A stretch of 16,950 nucleotides of DNA from JAIRQK01 sp047974135. Its GTDB lineage: Bacteria; Campylobacterota; Campylobacteria; Campylobacterales; Campylobacteraceae. Every line of letters begins with the position of its first letter. Positions within the stretch are counted from its first letter, which is position 1. Of this stretch, positions 1 to 7,167 are shown piece by piece. Position numbers and translations under genes: made by a program. The DNA is taken from positions 1 to 16,950 of the forward strand of contig JBKECC010000112.1 in the NCBI GenBank assembly GCA_047974135.1, written 5' to 3'. Below the pieces are notes generated by a model. That model made no database searches. It worked only from the letters and a program-made list of their open reading frames with translations, and was not told the origin of the DNA.

Positions 1-857
1 GTTTGAGCCATAATTGAATTAAGCTCTTGTCCTCTTAGGGTTCCCATTGCAAAGGCTTGCCCTAATTGTAGTAATGCAGCACTGCTTGCGCTTGAAGTTG
101 CTCCTGATACAATTAGAGCCTTGTTTATGCTTTCTGTAAGTTCTAATTGTTGCTTTTGGGATTTACCCAAATTTTGAGTATTAGTCACTAGGCTTGTATA
201 TAATTCTGCCGTTGATTCATAACTCTGTCTTGTTTGTTGCGAAATATTAAATAATGCTTGTTGCGATGCAACTAGTTCATCATTATTTTTAGTAACTAAT
301 GATAATCTGCCTTCAATAAGCTTATATGTGTCTGCAAGTTGAACATACTCTCTTATGACATATGATGATGCAACAGCAGTAGCCACTGTTTTTATAAGTC
401 TTGCAGTATTCTGAGCGGTATTGCCAAACTCTTTCATCTTTGCATTTGCATTTGTTATATTAGTTGTATCTATTTTCTGAAAATTTGTATCAAAGAGATT
501 GTTTTTTGATTTATTCCAGTTTTCCACCGATATAAATCCTTGTTCATATCTTTTATTTAAAACATCATATTGTTGTGATGTCCTAAATTCAGGGGTTTTA
601 GCAAGTAGTATGCGTTCAGCTTTTAGAGATGCTATCTCACTTCTTATATTTGCTATTCTGCTATCATTATATTTTGTAAAATGTGGATAATTCTTTGTCT
701 CTTTATTGAGATTGATAATTTCATTTTTAAGTGCTTTTTCATTTGCTACGAGCTCTTTCATCATATCGGTCGCACCATAAACTGCATTTTTAAAATTTTC
801 CAATGATCTTGTTGCATCATCTTTAGCGCTAATTCTTACTCTTAACTCTTTTTCCAT
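1..857 (-). CDS. Tail tape measure protein, N-terminal part (runs off the left edge)
   Basis: The reading frame is open from an ATG at 857 to the window edge, about 285 residues. The protein sets tail length and is threaded inside the tail tube. The first 60 residues are charged and helical (starts MEKELRVRISAKDDATRSLE). From about residue 165 there is the pattern of tape-measure N-terminal domains: an ADTYKLIEGRLSLVT-like helix, then FNISQQTRQSYESTAELYTSL, then a stretch rich in Ala and Ser and ending in a GTLRGQELNSIM-like helix. It begins 2 nt after the stop of the tail chaperone extension, the normal place for this gene. The SD is weak (AGGG about 11 nt upstream), so coupling to the upstream gene is likely. 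The C-terminal half, where any membrane or lysozyme domain would be, is outside the window. Confidence 0.9.
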   Translation of the reverse strand, partial: MEKELRVRISAKDDATRSLENFKNAVYGATDMMKELVANEKALKNEIINLNKETKNYPHFTKYNDSRIANIRSEIASLKAERILLAKTPEFRTSQQYDVLNKRYEQGFISVENWNKSKNNLFDTNFQKIDTTNITNANAKMKEFGNTAQNTARLIKTVATAVASSYVIREYVQLADTYKLIEGRLSLVTKNNDELVASQQALFNISQQTRQSYESTAELYTSLVTNTQNLGKSQKQQLELTESINKALIVSGATSSASSAALLQLGQAFAMGTLRGQELNSIMAQ

Positions 858-859
858 TT

Positions 860-1159
860 TTACTTAACCCTATTTATCTCAATACACATTGCACTTAAAA
901 CATCAAAAGCCTCAACTATATCTACGTCTACTTTTTTGCAATAAGCGGATACGATGTCGAAATTTACCCTGTAACCAAAATCAAATATTTCAAGAGACTT
1001 GAAAAATAGCATTGCAATAAAATTTTCATACTCATCTTCAAGCAAAGCAACACCTTTTTTCTTATAGATCTCTATTGTCTGTGGAGTTAAATCATATATG
1101 TTTGGCGGTTTTTCTCCATTTTTTTTAACTTGGATAGCCCATTTACAGAGCTTTGTTAC
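860..1159 (-). CDS. Tail assembly chaperone extension (gpT-like), made by -1 frameshift
   Basis: This frame (99 residues after the slip, stop TAA at 862-860) is open from the slippery site but has no ATG anywhere. An in-frame TGA lies at 1168-1166, directly upstream of the slip. The only usual start codon in it is a TTG at 1045, deep inside and without an evident SD. It therefore looks like the 'T' half of a gpGT fusion: translation of the upstream gpG-like gene would slip back one base and give a product of about 266 residues. It begins VTKLCKWAIQVKKNGEKPPN and is a small alpha-helical domain ending CIEINRVK. In lambda, gpGT binds tail tube subunits and the tape measure during tail assembly. 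The neighbours here (tube, G-like gene, tape measure) match that order. Confidence 0.75.
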   Translation of the reverse strand, partial: VTKLCKWAIQVKKNGEKPPNIYDLTPQTIEIYKKKGVALLEDEYENFIAMLFFKSLEIFDFGYRVNFDIVSAYCKKVDVDIVEAFDVLSAMCIEINRVK

Positions 1160-1165
1160 TTTTTT
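1136..1165 (-). promoter_or_regulatory. Programmed -1 ribosomal frameshift signal (A_AAA_AAG plus hairpin)
   Basis: On the minus strand the zero-frame codons are GAA AAA AAG TAA. A AAA AAG (1165-1159) is a classic bacterial -1 slippery heptamer and sits right before the TAA stop. After a 6-nt spacer (1158-1153) there is a possible small stem: AGCTC (1152-1148) pairing with GGGCT (1140-1136), with one G-T pair and a 7-nt loop. Spacing and placement fit a -1 frameshift site. The stem is short, so the heptamer itself may do most of the work. Confidence 0.75.
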
Positions 1166-1659
1166 TCATAAGCCTTGCTAATTTCATTTTGCAGTTCATT
1201 CCACAAAGCAACAAAAGTTATTCCTCTCTCTTCTATATAATTTTTCAATAAATCTTTTTGTTGGCCATACACCAGTAGATCATATTTGTATCTCATAACA
1301 TCATCAAACGCTTTATTTATTTCCATGATGTCAATTGCAGGTATAGAATTTTTTTCTTTTTTAAGAGAGGCTATCTTACTAGAAAGAATTTTATTTTCTT
1401 GCAAAATCTTAAATCGCCCCATGGTACCAATTTCAAGTAACATTTCTTTATTCGCCTCGAGCAAAGATTCTGCTTCTTCAATCTCAATGTCAATTTCGAT
1501 TCTTCTTTTTTTATTTGCATCATCATTGTTAAAAAAAGAGGTTTTCTCTTTTGTTATATTTTGCAGTAATATTGTTTCTTTTTTACTTGGCTCTTTAACT
1601 TCTATTTTAAATTCTTGGTCATCTATTAAAATTGACACATCAAATTTTGTTCTTAACAT
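1156..1659 (-). CDS. Tail assembly chaperone (gpG-like), 167 residues
   Basis: An alpha-helical, charged protein placed between the tail tube gene and the tape measure gene, which is where lambda-type gpG proteins lie. The N-terminal 30 residues look like beta strands (KFDVSILIDDQEFKIEVKEP); the rest is predicted helix with a Glu/Lys-rich segment around residues 50-105 that may coil. A good SD (AGAGAGG) lies 6 nt before the ATG at 1659. It ends AYEKK-stop at the slippery heptamer, so a minor fraction should continue into the -1 frame. The family was assigned from position, size and the frameshift, not from a strong sequence motif. Confidence 0.75.
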   Translation of the reverse strand: MLRTKFDVSILIDDQEFKIEVKEPSKKETILLQNITKEKTSFFNNDDANKKRRIEIDIEIEEAESLLEANKEMLLEIGTMGRFKILQENKILSSKIASLKKEKNSIPAIDIMEINKAFDDVMRYKYDLLVYGQQKDLLKNYIEERGITFVALWNELQNEISKAYEKK

Positions 1660-1671
1660 TTTTTGCCTCTC

Positions 1672-2589
1672 TTAGTGTGTAAAATGAAATAACTCAAAGT
1701 TATCATCACCATTTATTGAAATTGCGTTATAGTCTCTGCTTATTACAAAAATTCCTTCATTATCTTCAAAATCAGGCTGTTTTGATAATTTTGCTTTTGG
1801 AATTTTTAATCTCCAAATCACATCACCGTTTATGTCTTTCAAATCAGCTATAAAATCCATAGTAGCGCCAGCTATAAGTTCATTAAAACCATCATCTCCG
1901 CTATCTTCAAGCCTCATTTTAAGCACAAGTTTTGGATTGTAGTCTTTCATGTGAAATTCACCAATATTAGTAAATTTAGAATACGCTATATCGTTTCCCA
2001 TATCAAAACTAAATTCGCTAAGATTAATATTTATATCGTTTATCGTAATGCCACCGAGCCTTCTAATAATCATACATTCCTCGCTTGGTACATCAGTTAT
2101 AGCTTGTGTACCTATAACCCTCTCTTTAAAGCTTGATTGAACGTTAAAAGTAACATTAACCTTGTCTCCAACTTTCCCTTCCATCTTAAAAGATGCCTTT
2201 GCCCCTTGACTTCTAAAAACTCTATCTGGCAAAACGATATCAACACTTGCTGTTTGATTTGAATGTGTTTCAGGAGTAAATACAAAACCGTTATATGGAG
2301 TTGTAGTCGCGGTTTTTTTGAGATTGCTAATAGCAAAAAGATTGTCGTAAAATGAAAGTGACTTGTATAATGAAGTCACTATATCAAAATTCATTTTTCC
2401 CCAATCGGATATAGTGATGCTATCATTGGTTCCTGAAAAAAAGCCATAATTAGAAATCTCTACATTATCCATCTCAACATTAGGGAGCACTAAACTTTCT
2501 AGCTTTATAACTTGATTAGGAGTCTCATATACTCCTGGTGTTGTTTCTGTTTTTATTAAAACTGCGGCCTTACTTAATACTCTTGACAT
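1672..2589 (-). CDS. Major tail tube protein, 305 residues
   Basis: The probable structural subunit of the tail tube. The sequence is rich in beta strands and in Asn/Asp/Thr, with few Cys. The N-terminus SRVLSKAAVLIKTETTPGVYETP resembles the start of many phage tube proteins (a strand, then a TTPGV-type loop). It lies just upstream of the two tail chaperone reading frames and the tape measure, the fixed order of siphovirus tail genes. A good SD (AAGGA) precedes the ATG at 2589. No sheath gene is seen next to it, which argues against a contractile tail within this window. The product was judged from composition and order. Confidence 0.72.
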   Translation of the reverse strand: MSRVLSKAAVLIKTETTPGVYETPNQVIKLESLVLPNVEMDNVEISNYGFFSGTNDSITISDWGKMNFDIVTSLYKSLSFYDNLFAISNLKKTATTTPYNGFVFTPETHSNQTASVDIVLPDRVFRSQGAKASFKMEGKVGDKVNVTFNVQSSFKERVIGTQAITDVPSEECMIIRRLGGITINDININLSEFSFDMGNDIAYSKFTNIGEFHMKDYNPKLVLKMRLEDSGDDGFNELIAGATMDFIADLKDINGDVIWRLKIPKAKLSKQPDFEDNEGIFVISRDYNAISINGDDNFELFHFTH

Positions 2590-2591
2590 TT

Positions 2592-2909
2592 TTAATCCTT
2601 TCTATAGTATTTATTTGTTAAATTAAGTATAAATCCTTGTAATGCGACAAGCGCATCCGCCCCCATCCACGCAGCAATACCAGAAATAGCCACACTTATA
2701 TTTTCGTTTTCAAAATAAAAAAATGCTATTTGGAAGGTTATATATGCAACAAGCATACTTGTAATAACTCCAACTATCATTCCGGCAATAAATTCTTTCT
2801 TTGTTTGTTCCTTACCTCTGTTCTTTTTGATAAAACTAAGCACACCAGCTACGCATGCTACAAAACAAACCCATGCCCAAAAGATTAGTTTTTCTTTTAT
2901 TTCACTCAT
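2592..2909 (-). CDS. Holin (LydA/phage holin 3-like), 105 residues
   Basis: A small membrane protein expected to open the inner membrane at the time of lysis. Hydrophobic segments are at about residues 9-26, 42-66 and 74-95, the last containing ISGIAAWMGADALVAL, which resembles the conserved C-terminal segment of LydA-type holins. A basic stretch (KKNRGKEQTKKE) separates segments one and two. The ATG at 2909 overlaps the 3' end of the o-spanin gene by 8 nt. It is the last gene of a four-gene lysis cassette. A pinholin or antiholin role is not excluded. Confidence 0.68.
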   Translation of the reverse strand: MSEIKEKLIFWAWVCFVACVAGVLSFIKKNRGKEQTKKEFIAGMIVGVITSMLVAYITFQIAFFYFENENISVAISGIAAWMGADALVALQGFILNLTNKYYRKD

Positions 2910-3207
2910 CTATTACCGCTCCACACTCAATAGCTACTACCTCAACGCTGTCTGCGTAAGTAGCAATTCCTTTAAAGTTTTCTATTACACTGTCCGTTTT
3001 TACTGGTCTTTGTGGCAAAGATAGCCCACATTTAACTGGTTTTTCTACTTCAATAGTTTTTTCAATAACTATGGACTCTGTTTTAGTTGCACATCCAGTA
3101 AAAAAAATAGCTACGATAAAGCCAATAAATAGATATCCAATAAGTGATAAAAAAGCAAAAAATAGTGCTTTTACAAATATAGGTATTTTTCTTTTAATGT
3201 GTTCCAT
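2902..3207 (-). CDS. o-spanin-like lipoprotein (Rz1-type), 101 residues
   Basis: Expected outer-membrane half of a spanin pair, which disrupts the outer membrane after peptidoglycan loss. There is one long hydrophobic segment (residues 11-36) that ends FFTGCATK. C39 is a candidate lipidation cysteine, although Phe at -3 is not canonical. The short mature part contains EKPVKCGLSLPQRPV, a Pro-containing segment that is common in such proteins, and two further Cys. A strong SD (GAGGAG) sits before the ATG at 3207, and this start overlaps the end of the i-spanin gene by 14 nt, as spanin pairs often do. If C39 is not lipidated, the protein would instead be inner-membrane anchored. Confidence 0.65.
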   Translation of the reverse strand: MEHIKRKIPIFVKALFFAFLSLIGYLFIGFIVAIFFTGCATKTESIVIEKTIEVEKPVKCGLSLPQRPVKTDSVIENFKGIATYADSVEVVAIECGAVIDE

Positions 3208-3562
3208 AAAAAATCTCCTCTATCTTTTTAAGCTCATTTAAAGTCATTTCACAAGTCACATTGTTTAAATTGGTTACATCTTTATATTTTTGTGCTATCA
3301 CTTTTCTTTGTTCTTTTATAGTTGTGTTTGCATTTTTCATATCAATCGCAAATTTTTCAATCTCTTTGTTTTGAGTGTTGATAGATTTTTTTAGTTCTTC
3401 TATGTTTGTTTTGTCTATGTTTGCCTTAATTATGTAGTTATCAAGTCTTAATTCAAGTGCCTCTATCTTGTACCCTCTGTGAAAAAATCCAAGCAGTAGA
3501 GTTACAAATAAAACAATACTGATACCAATGCCCATAAAGCTTATAAGAGTCTTTTTATCCAT
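3194..3562 (-). CDS. i-spanin-like protein (Rz-type), 122 residues
   Basis: One N-terminal membrane segment (residues 7-28 from the chosen start MDKKTLISF) is followed by a periplasmic coiled coil (about 31-95, rich in Glu, Lys, Asn and Ile), the architecture of Rz-type inner-membrane spanins. An upstream ATG at 3628 exists, but it lies inside the endolysin gene. The ATG at 3562 starts 1 nt after the endolysin stop and has a GGAG-type SD, so it was preferred. The following gene overlaps its end and carries a lipobox-like Cys, which supports the pairing. Assignment is by topology and context because spanins diverge too fast for motifs. Confidence 0.7.
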   Translation of the reverse strand: MDKKTLISFMGIGISIVLFVTLLLGFFHRGYKIEALELRLDNYIIKANIDKTNIEELKKSINTQNKEIEKFAIDMKNANTTIKEQRKVIAQKYKDVTNLNNVTCEMTLNELKKIEEIFYGTH

Positions 3563-3563
3563 C

Positions 3564-3908
3564 TTAATATCTCCACCTCGCTGGTTTTTTTCTTGGGTCA
3601 ATATCAACATGTATAAAATTTTTTGCAATTCCTATACGATCAAACTCTGTCTCAAGAGCTTTAATAATAAATATCCAGTTTCTATCATCAAGTGCAATAT
3701 CAACTGCATATCCATACACGTGGGAACTCTCCTCAACTCCTCCAACTTTTTCATTGTGAGTAGCACATCTGCAACCGCTTGTTATGGCAAATTTAACGCC
3801 TGCTCTCTTTCTTGCCTTTTCAAGTTTTTCAACCAAAAGAGGTGATATATTATTAAGTCCACAACCACATTTACATGCAAACTCTGCTCTTTTAAAATGT
3901 TCTGTCAT
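3564..3908 (-). CDS. Endolysin, M15-family L,D/D-Ala peptidase, 114 residues
   Basis: A zinc peptidase that cuts peptide cross-links of the host peptidoglycan. Visible motifs: SGCR at residues 44-47, SSHVYGYAVD with H63 and D70, and FIHVD with H100. These give the His-Asp-His zinc set of the M15_3 type. The N-terminus MTEHFKRAEFACKCGCG is typical of the family and includes a Cys cluster. The ATG at 3908 follows the upstream stop by 4 nt and uses the SD CTGGAG. An in-frame ATG at 3953 lies inside the preceding gene and was not chosen. No signal peptide is present, so export through the holin lesion is expected. Confidence 0.9.
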   Translation of the reverse strand: MTEHFKRAEFACKCGCGLNNISPLLVEKLEKARKRAGVKFAITSGCRCATHNEKVGGVEESSHVYGYAVDIALDDRNWIFIIKALETEFDRIGIAKNFIHVDIDPRKKPARWRY

Positions 3909-3912
3909 ATTT

Positions 3913-4209
3913 TTACTCCAGGGATATAGTTGCTTCACAAACAAAATCAACAACTCTTAAATTTTTCTCGGCAATGATAGCTATATAGCTTCGCCTCCAA
4001 ACTATCTCATTACCCTCAATAAAAATCTTCAAAAGGTCTTTACTCAAGGTTTTGGCATCACATCGTGGAGTGATTCTTGCTATAATGGTTGCCACGTACT
4101 CTCCAGCAACTTCTCTTTTTCGCTCACTTACAAAAACTTCACAATCTCCTTCATATGTGTTTACAGTATTTTTAATAATCTCTATAGCCACATTTTCGTC
4201 TGTTATCAT
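3913..4209 (-). CDS. Unknown small virion-region protein, 98 residues
   Basis: I do not recognise this family. It is a mixed alpha/beta protein (MITDENVAIEIIKNTVNTYE at the start, ending CEATISLE) with no membrane segment. It starts 3 nt after the preceding neck-region gene, with an SD GGAG 9 nt upstream. It lies after the capsid/connector genes and before the lysis cassette, where head completion or tail terminator proteins are often found. That role is a guess from position only. Confidence 0.65.
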   Translation of the reverse strand: MITDENVAIEIIKNTVNTYEGDCEVFVSERKREVAGEYVATIIARITPRCDAKTLSKDLLKIFIEGNEIVWRRSYIAIIAEKNLRVVDFVCEATISLE

Positions 4210-4212
4210 TTT

Positions 4213-4557
4213 CTACACTCCAGCGTATGTAATTTTTCCTGTTGCAGGTGAGCCACTTGCCCTCTCAACTGCTGCTTCAGCTCTTTTCTTCCAAAAGTTT
4301 TGAAACTTATCAACATCTCCGTAAGTAGAATAAATAGTCTCATATTCAGGAAAATTTTTCATACCCTTAGCCCAAAGAATAGGAGCAATGTAATATATGG
4401 TTTTACAAGAAATGGCTTCTTCTTTATCTTCTATACAGGCAAATTTAACATTTTTATAATCTCTATTTGCCGAGGCAAGATGAGAGATTACTTCCTCGTC
4501 TTTCACCCCAGCTAGCGAGTGGTAAGTTCTAACCATAGCAATGGTTACTTCAACCAT
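4213..4557 (-). CDS. Probable head-tail connector/adaptor protein, 114 residues
   Basis: A mostly helical protein beginning VEVTIAMVRTYHSLAGVKDEEV, then HLASANRDYKNVKF and, further on, IYYIAPILWAKGM. Short helical proteins of this length following the capsid gene commonly serve as the adaptor that sits on the portal. The pattern 'helix, acidic loop, helix with conserved Ala/Tyr' resembles such proteins, but I see no decisive motif. The ATG overlaps the previous gene by 8 nt, so translation is probably coupled. Confidence 0.55.
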   Translation of the reverse strand: MVEVTIAMVRTYHSLAGVKDEEVISHLASANRDYKNVKFACIEDKEEAISCKTIYYIAPILWAKGMKNFPEYETIYSTYGDVDKFQNFWKKRAEAAVERASGSPATGKITYAGV

Positions 4558-4858
4558 CTATTGTCACCGCTTTTAAAGTAACAAGTCTTCGTATACTCTC
4601 TTCATCGAGCATGCTTACATCTTCCCCAGCCTTGTAAGTTTTACCACTATGAAGTATGGTTGTCTTTGCTACATACTTTTGAACTTCGCTTTTTGGATAA
4701 AGTCTCTCTTTAATTATATTTTTAACATCAGCTCTAATTTCACCTTTTTGAGTTAAACTTTTTACATCAAGCAGATCATCAAATATAGCTTCTGGATTAA
4801 ACTCAGGTTTTTCTGCCTTTAGCTCTTCTATATAGTTTAAAATCTTATCTTTTGGCAT
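4550..4858 (-). CDS. Small head-region protein with GKTYKAGEDV domain, 102 residues
   Basis: The N-terminal half is charged helix. The C-terminal 40 residues read ILHSGKTYKAGEDVSMLDEE then RLVTLKAV. This is a short beta domain seen at the ends of many phage accessory proteins (a DUF7210-like pattern: 'K-hydrophobic-G-K-x-Y-x-x-G-E'). It begins 10 nt after the capsid gene with a strong TAAGGAG SD. Its exact role is unknown; a minor head or connector-linked role is suggested by position. Confidence 0.6.
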   Translation of the reverse strand: MPKDKILNYIEELKAEKPEFNPEAIFDDLLDVKSLTQKGEIRADVKNIIKERLYPKSEVQKYVAKTTILHSGKTYKAGEDVSMLDEESIRRLVTLKAVTIDG

Positions 4859-4868
4859 TGCTTACTCC

Positions 4869-5789
4869 TTACACAACATCTTTTAAAATAAACCCAGCAT
4901 CAGATGCTACTATCAACTCTTTTACACTCTCAGCAACCCTTGCTTCAGTAGAGCCTCTTATGCCTTTATCTACCTCTTTTGTGCCAGCAATTTTGCTGCC
5001 ATATTGAGCTGTATATCCAAATGTTAGACCATTGTTTGTATTTGCTAAAGGATTGATATAAGTTAGCGCTATATCATCTCCCCACACGCGAGATAAGGTT
5101 GGGTTTTGTCCTTTATTTGCAGTATTTAGTCTGCTTTGACCAACATATACATTATCAAGCTCTAAAAGTTCGGCAAATGCTACTCTTGAGGCTATGCCAC
5201 TATCTCCACTATTTTTATGTATAGCTTTGATTAGTTTTGGGTGTTGACGTAAAATACTCCAAGCATGAGAGCCAATTGTTAGCGTGTTTGGACGAATTAA
5301 ACAAGACTCCAGTGCCTCAGTTATAACTCTTAATGGGTCTGAATCGGCATAGCTTGAAAACTTATCTGTGCCGCTTAATACCAATTGTTTATCACTAGCG
5401 TAAGAGTTAATGTTAAAAAGAAGTCTTGCAACTCTAACTTCACGATCAAGCAAAATCAAATCGGTAAGCATCTCGGTACTATGTGCAAGTGGATCGTAAT
5501 TTTCAGGAGCATTTGCTATATCATCATTTGATACAAAATCACTCAAGCCATAATCAACGGTACTCGCAGTTACTTCATTTGATGCAAACTCTAACTCGTT
5601 TGGAGTACCTTTTTTTGGATACAAAGTATTAGGAATAGTAAAGCCTTCAGCTAAAGGAAAAGTTCTATACTTAAACTCCTCCTTTGAAACAATTACTCTT
5701 GGCAAAACGCTATCTGCTATATAAGACAAGTTTTTATACCCAACCGCAATTGCAGTATAAGTTGGACTATATGGAAATCGTTTGTTCAT
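4869..5789 (-). CDS. Major capsid protein, HK97-like fold, 306 residues
   Basis: The main shell protein. The N-terminus FPYSPTYTAIAVGYKN then YIADSVLPRV, followed by EFASNEVTASTVDYGLSD and NYDPLAHSTEMLTDLILLDR, matches a known family of short phage capsid proteins in which 'LPRV.. KEEFKY' and 'NSGDSGIASR' are also conserved. Length (about 300) is normal for the family, and no N-terminal delta domain is visible, in keeping with a separate protease-scaffold gene. SD AGAGGT precedes the ATG at 5789. It is flanked by the cement gene upstream and connector genes downstream. Confidence 0.87.
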   Translation of the reverse strand: MNKRFPYSPTYTAIAVGYKNLSYIADSVLPRVIVSKEEFKYRTFPLAEGFTIPNTLYPKKGTPNELEFASNEVTASTVDYGLSDFVSNDDIANAPENYDPLAHSTEMLTDLILLDREVRVARLLFNINSYASDKQLVLSGTDKFSSYADSDPLRVITEALESCLIRPNTLTIGSHAWSILRQHPKLIKAIHKNSGDSGIASRVAFAELLELDNVYVGQSRLNTANKGQNPTLSRVWGDDIALTYINPLANTNNGLTFGYTAQYGSKIAGTKEVDKGIRGSTEARVAESVKELIVASDAGFILKDVV

Positions 5790-5804
5790 CTTTTTTACCT
5801 CTTT

Positions 5805-6146
5805 TTATGCATAATTTAAAAGTACTGGAACTATGTTGCCCTCAGCACCACTTTTCAGAACAATTCCACCAATTTGTTCACCACTTGCAGCAGTTACTGC
5901 TTTACCATCAGCATCTGGTTTAGCCAAGCCCCCAGCCACAACACCACCGCTTCCTACTTCAACCTCTGCTATACCTTGCACAAGAACATCAAGTACTTCG
6001 CCTGCTTTACATCCTTGCTCAGAAACACCTATAGCTCTGAGTGTTGTATTTGCATGCTCAGTACCATCATTGGTTTTTGCTACAAATCTATGTTTGTAAA
6101 TCTCACTTGTTGCTATAAATGCAACGACTAAAAGGCTTTTTTTCAT
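5805..6146 (-). CDS. Capsid cement/decoration protein (DUF2190-like), 113 residues
   Basis: A small Gly/Ala/Val-rich protein with the pattern RAIGVSEQGCKAGEVLDV, VQGIAEVEVGSGGVVAGGLA and GKAVTAASGEQIGG. These strand-turn repeats are typical of DUF2190-type proteins that decorate or clamp the capsid surface. The N-terminus is hydrophobic but lacks a cleavage site, so it is not likely to be a signal peptide. The gene lies between protease-scaffold and major capsid, and has a GGGGAG SD. Confidence 0.75.
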   Translation of the reverse strand: MKKSLLVVAFIATSEIYKHRFVAKTNDGTEHANTTLRAIGVSEQGCKAGEVLDVLVQGIAEVEVGSGGVVAGGLAKPDADGKAVTAASGEQIGGIVLKSGAEGNIVPVLLNYA

Positions 6147-6151
6147 TTTCT

Positions 6152-7033
6152 TTACTCCCCTTTCGTTACTCTTGTAACAGCTTCAGAGATACTTAGTTTA
6201 TTTCCAAGCTCAGCCTCTTTTGCTATCAACTCTTTTGCAGCACTCAATATGTTGTCAACTTTGGATGTGTCAATTTTTTCTGGGTCTGTGTTTTGTTTAG
6301 ATTTTGTGATCACTGTTACAAGTTCGTCTTTTTCTTTTGTAATGGCAGCTAAATCATCAGTTGTTTTTTTTAGACTCTCTTTTGCAACTAAAAGTTCATT
6401 TTTTAGCTCATCTCTTTCTTTTAAGATAGGCTCTAGTTCACTTTTTATAACTTTTTCTAAATCGCTTTTGCTAAAATTACTTTTGCTGAAAGATGCTGAG
6501 ATAGATACAAAAAGGTCTTTGACCGTATCAAGTATGTTTTTGTTGTCATTTTCTTCTATGTCTTTGGCAACTGCAACACCAGCCATAGATAAACCGTTTA
6601 TATCACCTTTTTTCACAGCTGTTCTTAACTCTTCATTTTCAAGCTGAATGGCAACTGCCCATGCCCCAACACACTCAGGAAAAAGAGGATCGCCTTTTTT
6701 TACAATATAGCTTTCAGCAACATATGCATCTTCATTAATAAAGCTATGGTTTTTATCAACATTTGGTGTATTTCTTTGTTTCATAAAACGATAAGCAGCT
6801 TTTTGTATCTCATCAGCACTTGCCATATCGCCTTGTGAATCAAGCTTTTCAGGCTCATACACTATCCCGTAAACTATCCCTTTCTCTTCATCAAACTTTT
6901 TAATATCAACAACTTTTTTATAAGTTGGAGTAGCGTCGTTTGATTTATAAATGATAGTTTTGCCATTAGCACCAGCTTTAACTAAAGATATATGAGATAC
7001 ATCTATATCACTTAGTCTTCTTTTTTTTGACAT
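6152..7033 (-). CDS. Prohead protease fused to scaffold (XkdF/S78-like), 293 residues
   Basis: The N-terminal part (about residues 40-165) is a serine prohead protease: GIVYEPEKLDSQGDMASADE, then VDKNHSF with the presumed catalytic His, then GDINGLSMAG with the presumed Ser. The C-terminal part (about 185-270) is a Lys/Glu-rich coiled coil that would act as the internal scaffold and be removed on maturation. Two adjacent ATGs (7036 and 7033) follow an AAGGAG SD; the second is at better spacing and was chosen. A longer frame to 7084 has no SD. It is the first gene of the leftward structural operon, divergent from the portal gene. Confidence 0.87.
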   Translation of the reverse strand: MSKKRRLSDIDVSHISLVKAGANGKTIIYKSNDATPTYKKVVDIKKFDEEKGIVYGIVYEPEKLDSQGDMASADEIQKAAYRFMKQRNTPNVDKNHSFINEDAYVAESYIVKKGDPLFPECVGAWAVAIQLENEELRTAVKKGDINGLSMAGVAVAKDIEENDNKNILDTVKDLFVSISASFSKSNFSKSDLEKVIKSELEPILKERDELKNELLVAKESLKKTTDDLAAITKEKDELVTVITKSKQNTDPEKIDTSKVDNILSAAKELIAKEAELGNKLSISEAVTRVTKGE

Positions 7034-7082
7034 CATCTCTCCTTGTATGTGTTCTATAGGCAGTAATTTAGCACTATAAAAC

Positions 7083-7124
7083 AATTAAAACACTCTAAAT
7101 ATCAGCTTTTTGAGTGCATTAAAG
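7083..7124. promoter_or_regulatory. Dyad in the divergent protease/portal intergenic region
   Basis: Between the leftward protease start (7033) and the rightward portal start (7168) there is a symmetric element: TTAA-nn-CACTC (7085-7095) mirrored by GAGTG-nn-TTAA (7112-7122), with AAA/TTT (7097-7099, 7108-7110) pairing inside, centre at 7103.5. A third GAGTG lies at 7160-7164 next to the portal start. The region is the only place for promoters that drive both transcripts, so the dyad is a candidate binding site for a late regulator. No convincing -35/-10 pair was identified. Confidence 0.4.
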
Positions 7125-7167
7125 ATTTTTTTCAATTAATATCTTGATAAAAAAATAAAGAGTGCTC

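Noticed and set aside
860..1045. A 61-residue protein starting at TTG 1045
   Set aside because: The same frame is open back to the slippery site at 1159 with no break, and the TTG has no clear SD. It is better read as the end of the frameshift product.
1286..1675. A 129-codon plus-strand frame
   Set aside because: Fully antisense to the gpG-like gene; low-complexity Ser/Leu/Phe content and no SD.
5805..6146. Signal peptide at the start of the capsid cement protein (MKKSLLVVAFIATSE)
   Set aside because: There is no cleavage motif, the hydrophobic run is short, and the rest of the protein and its place match a cytosolic capsid-decorating protein.
7034..7084. Longer N-terminus for the protease-scaffold starting at 7084
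   Set aside because: No SD precedes it, whereas a strong AAGGAG sits directly before the ATGs at 7036/7033, and protease homologues begin near the SKKRRLSDI segment.
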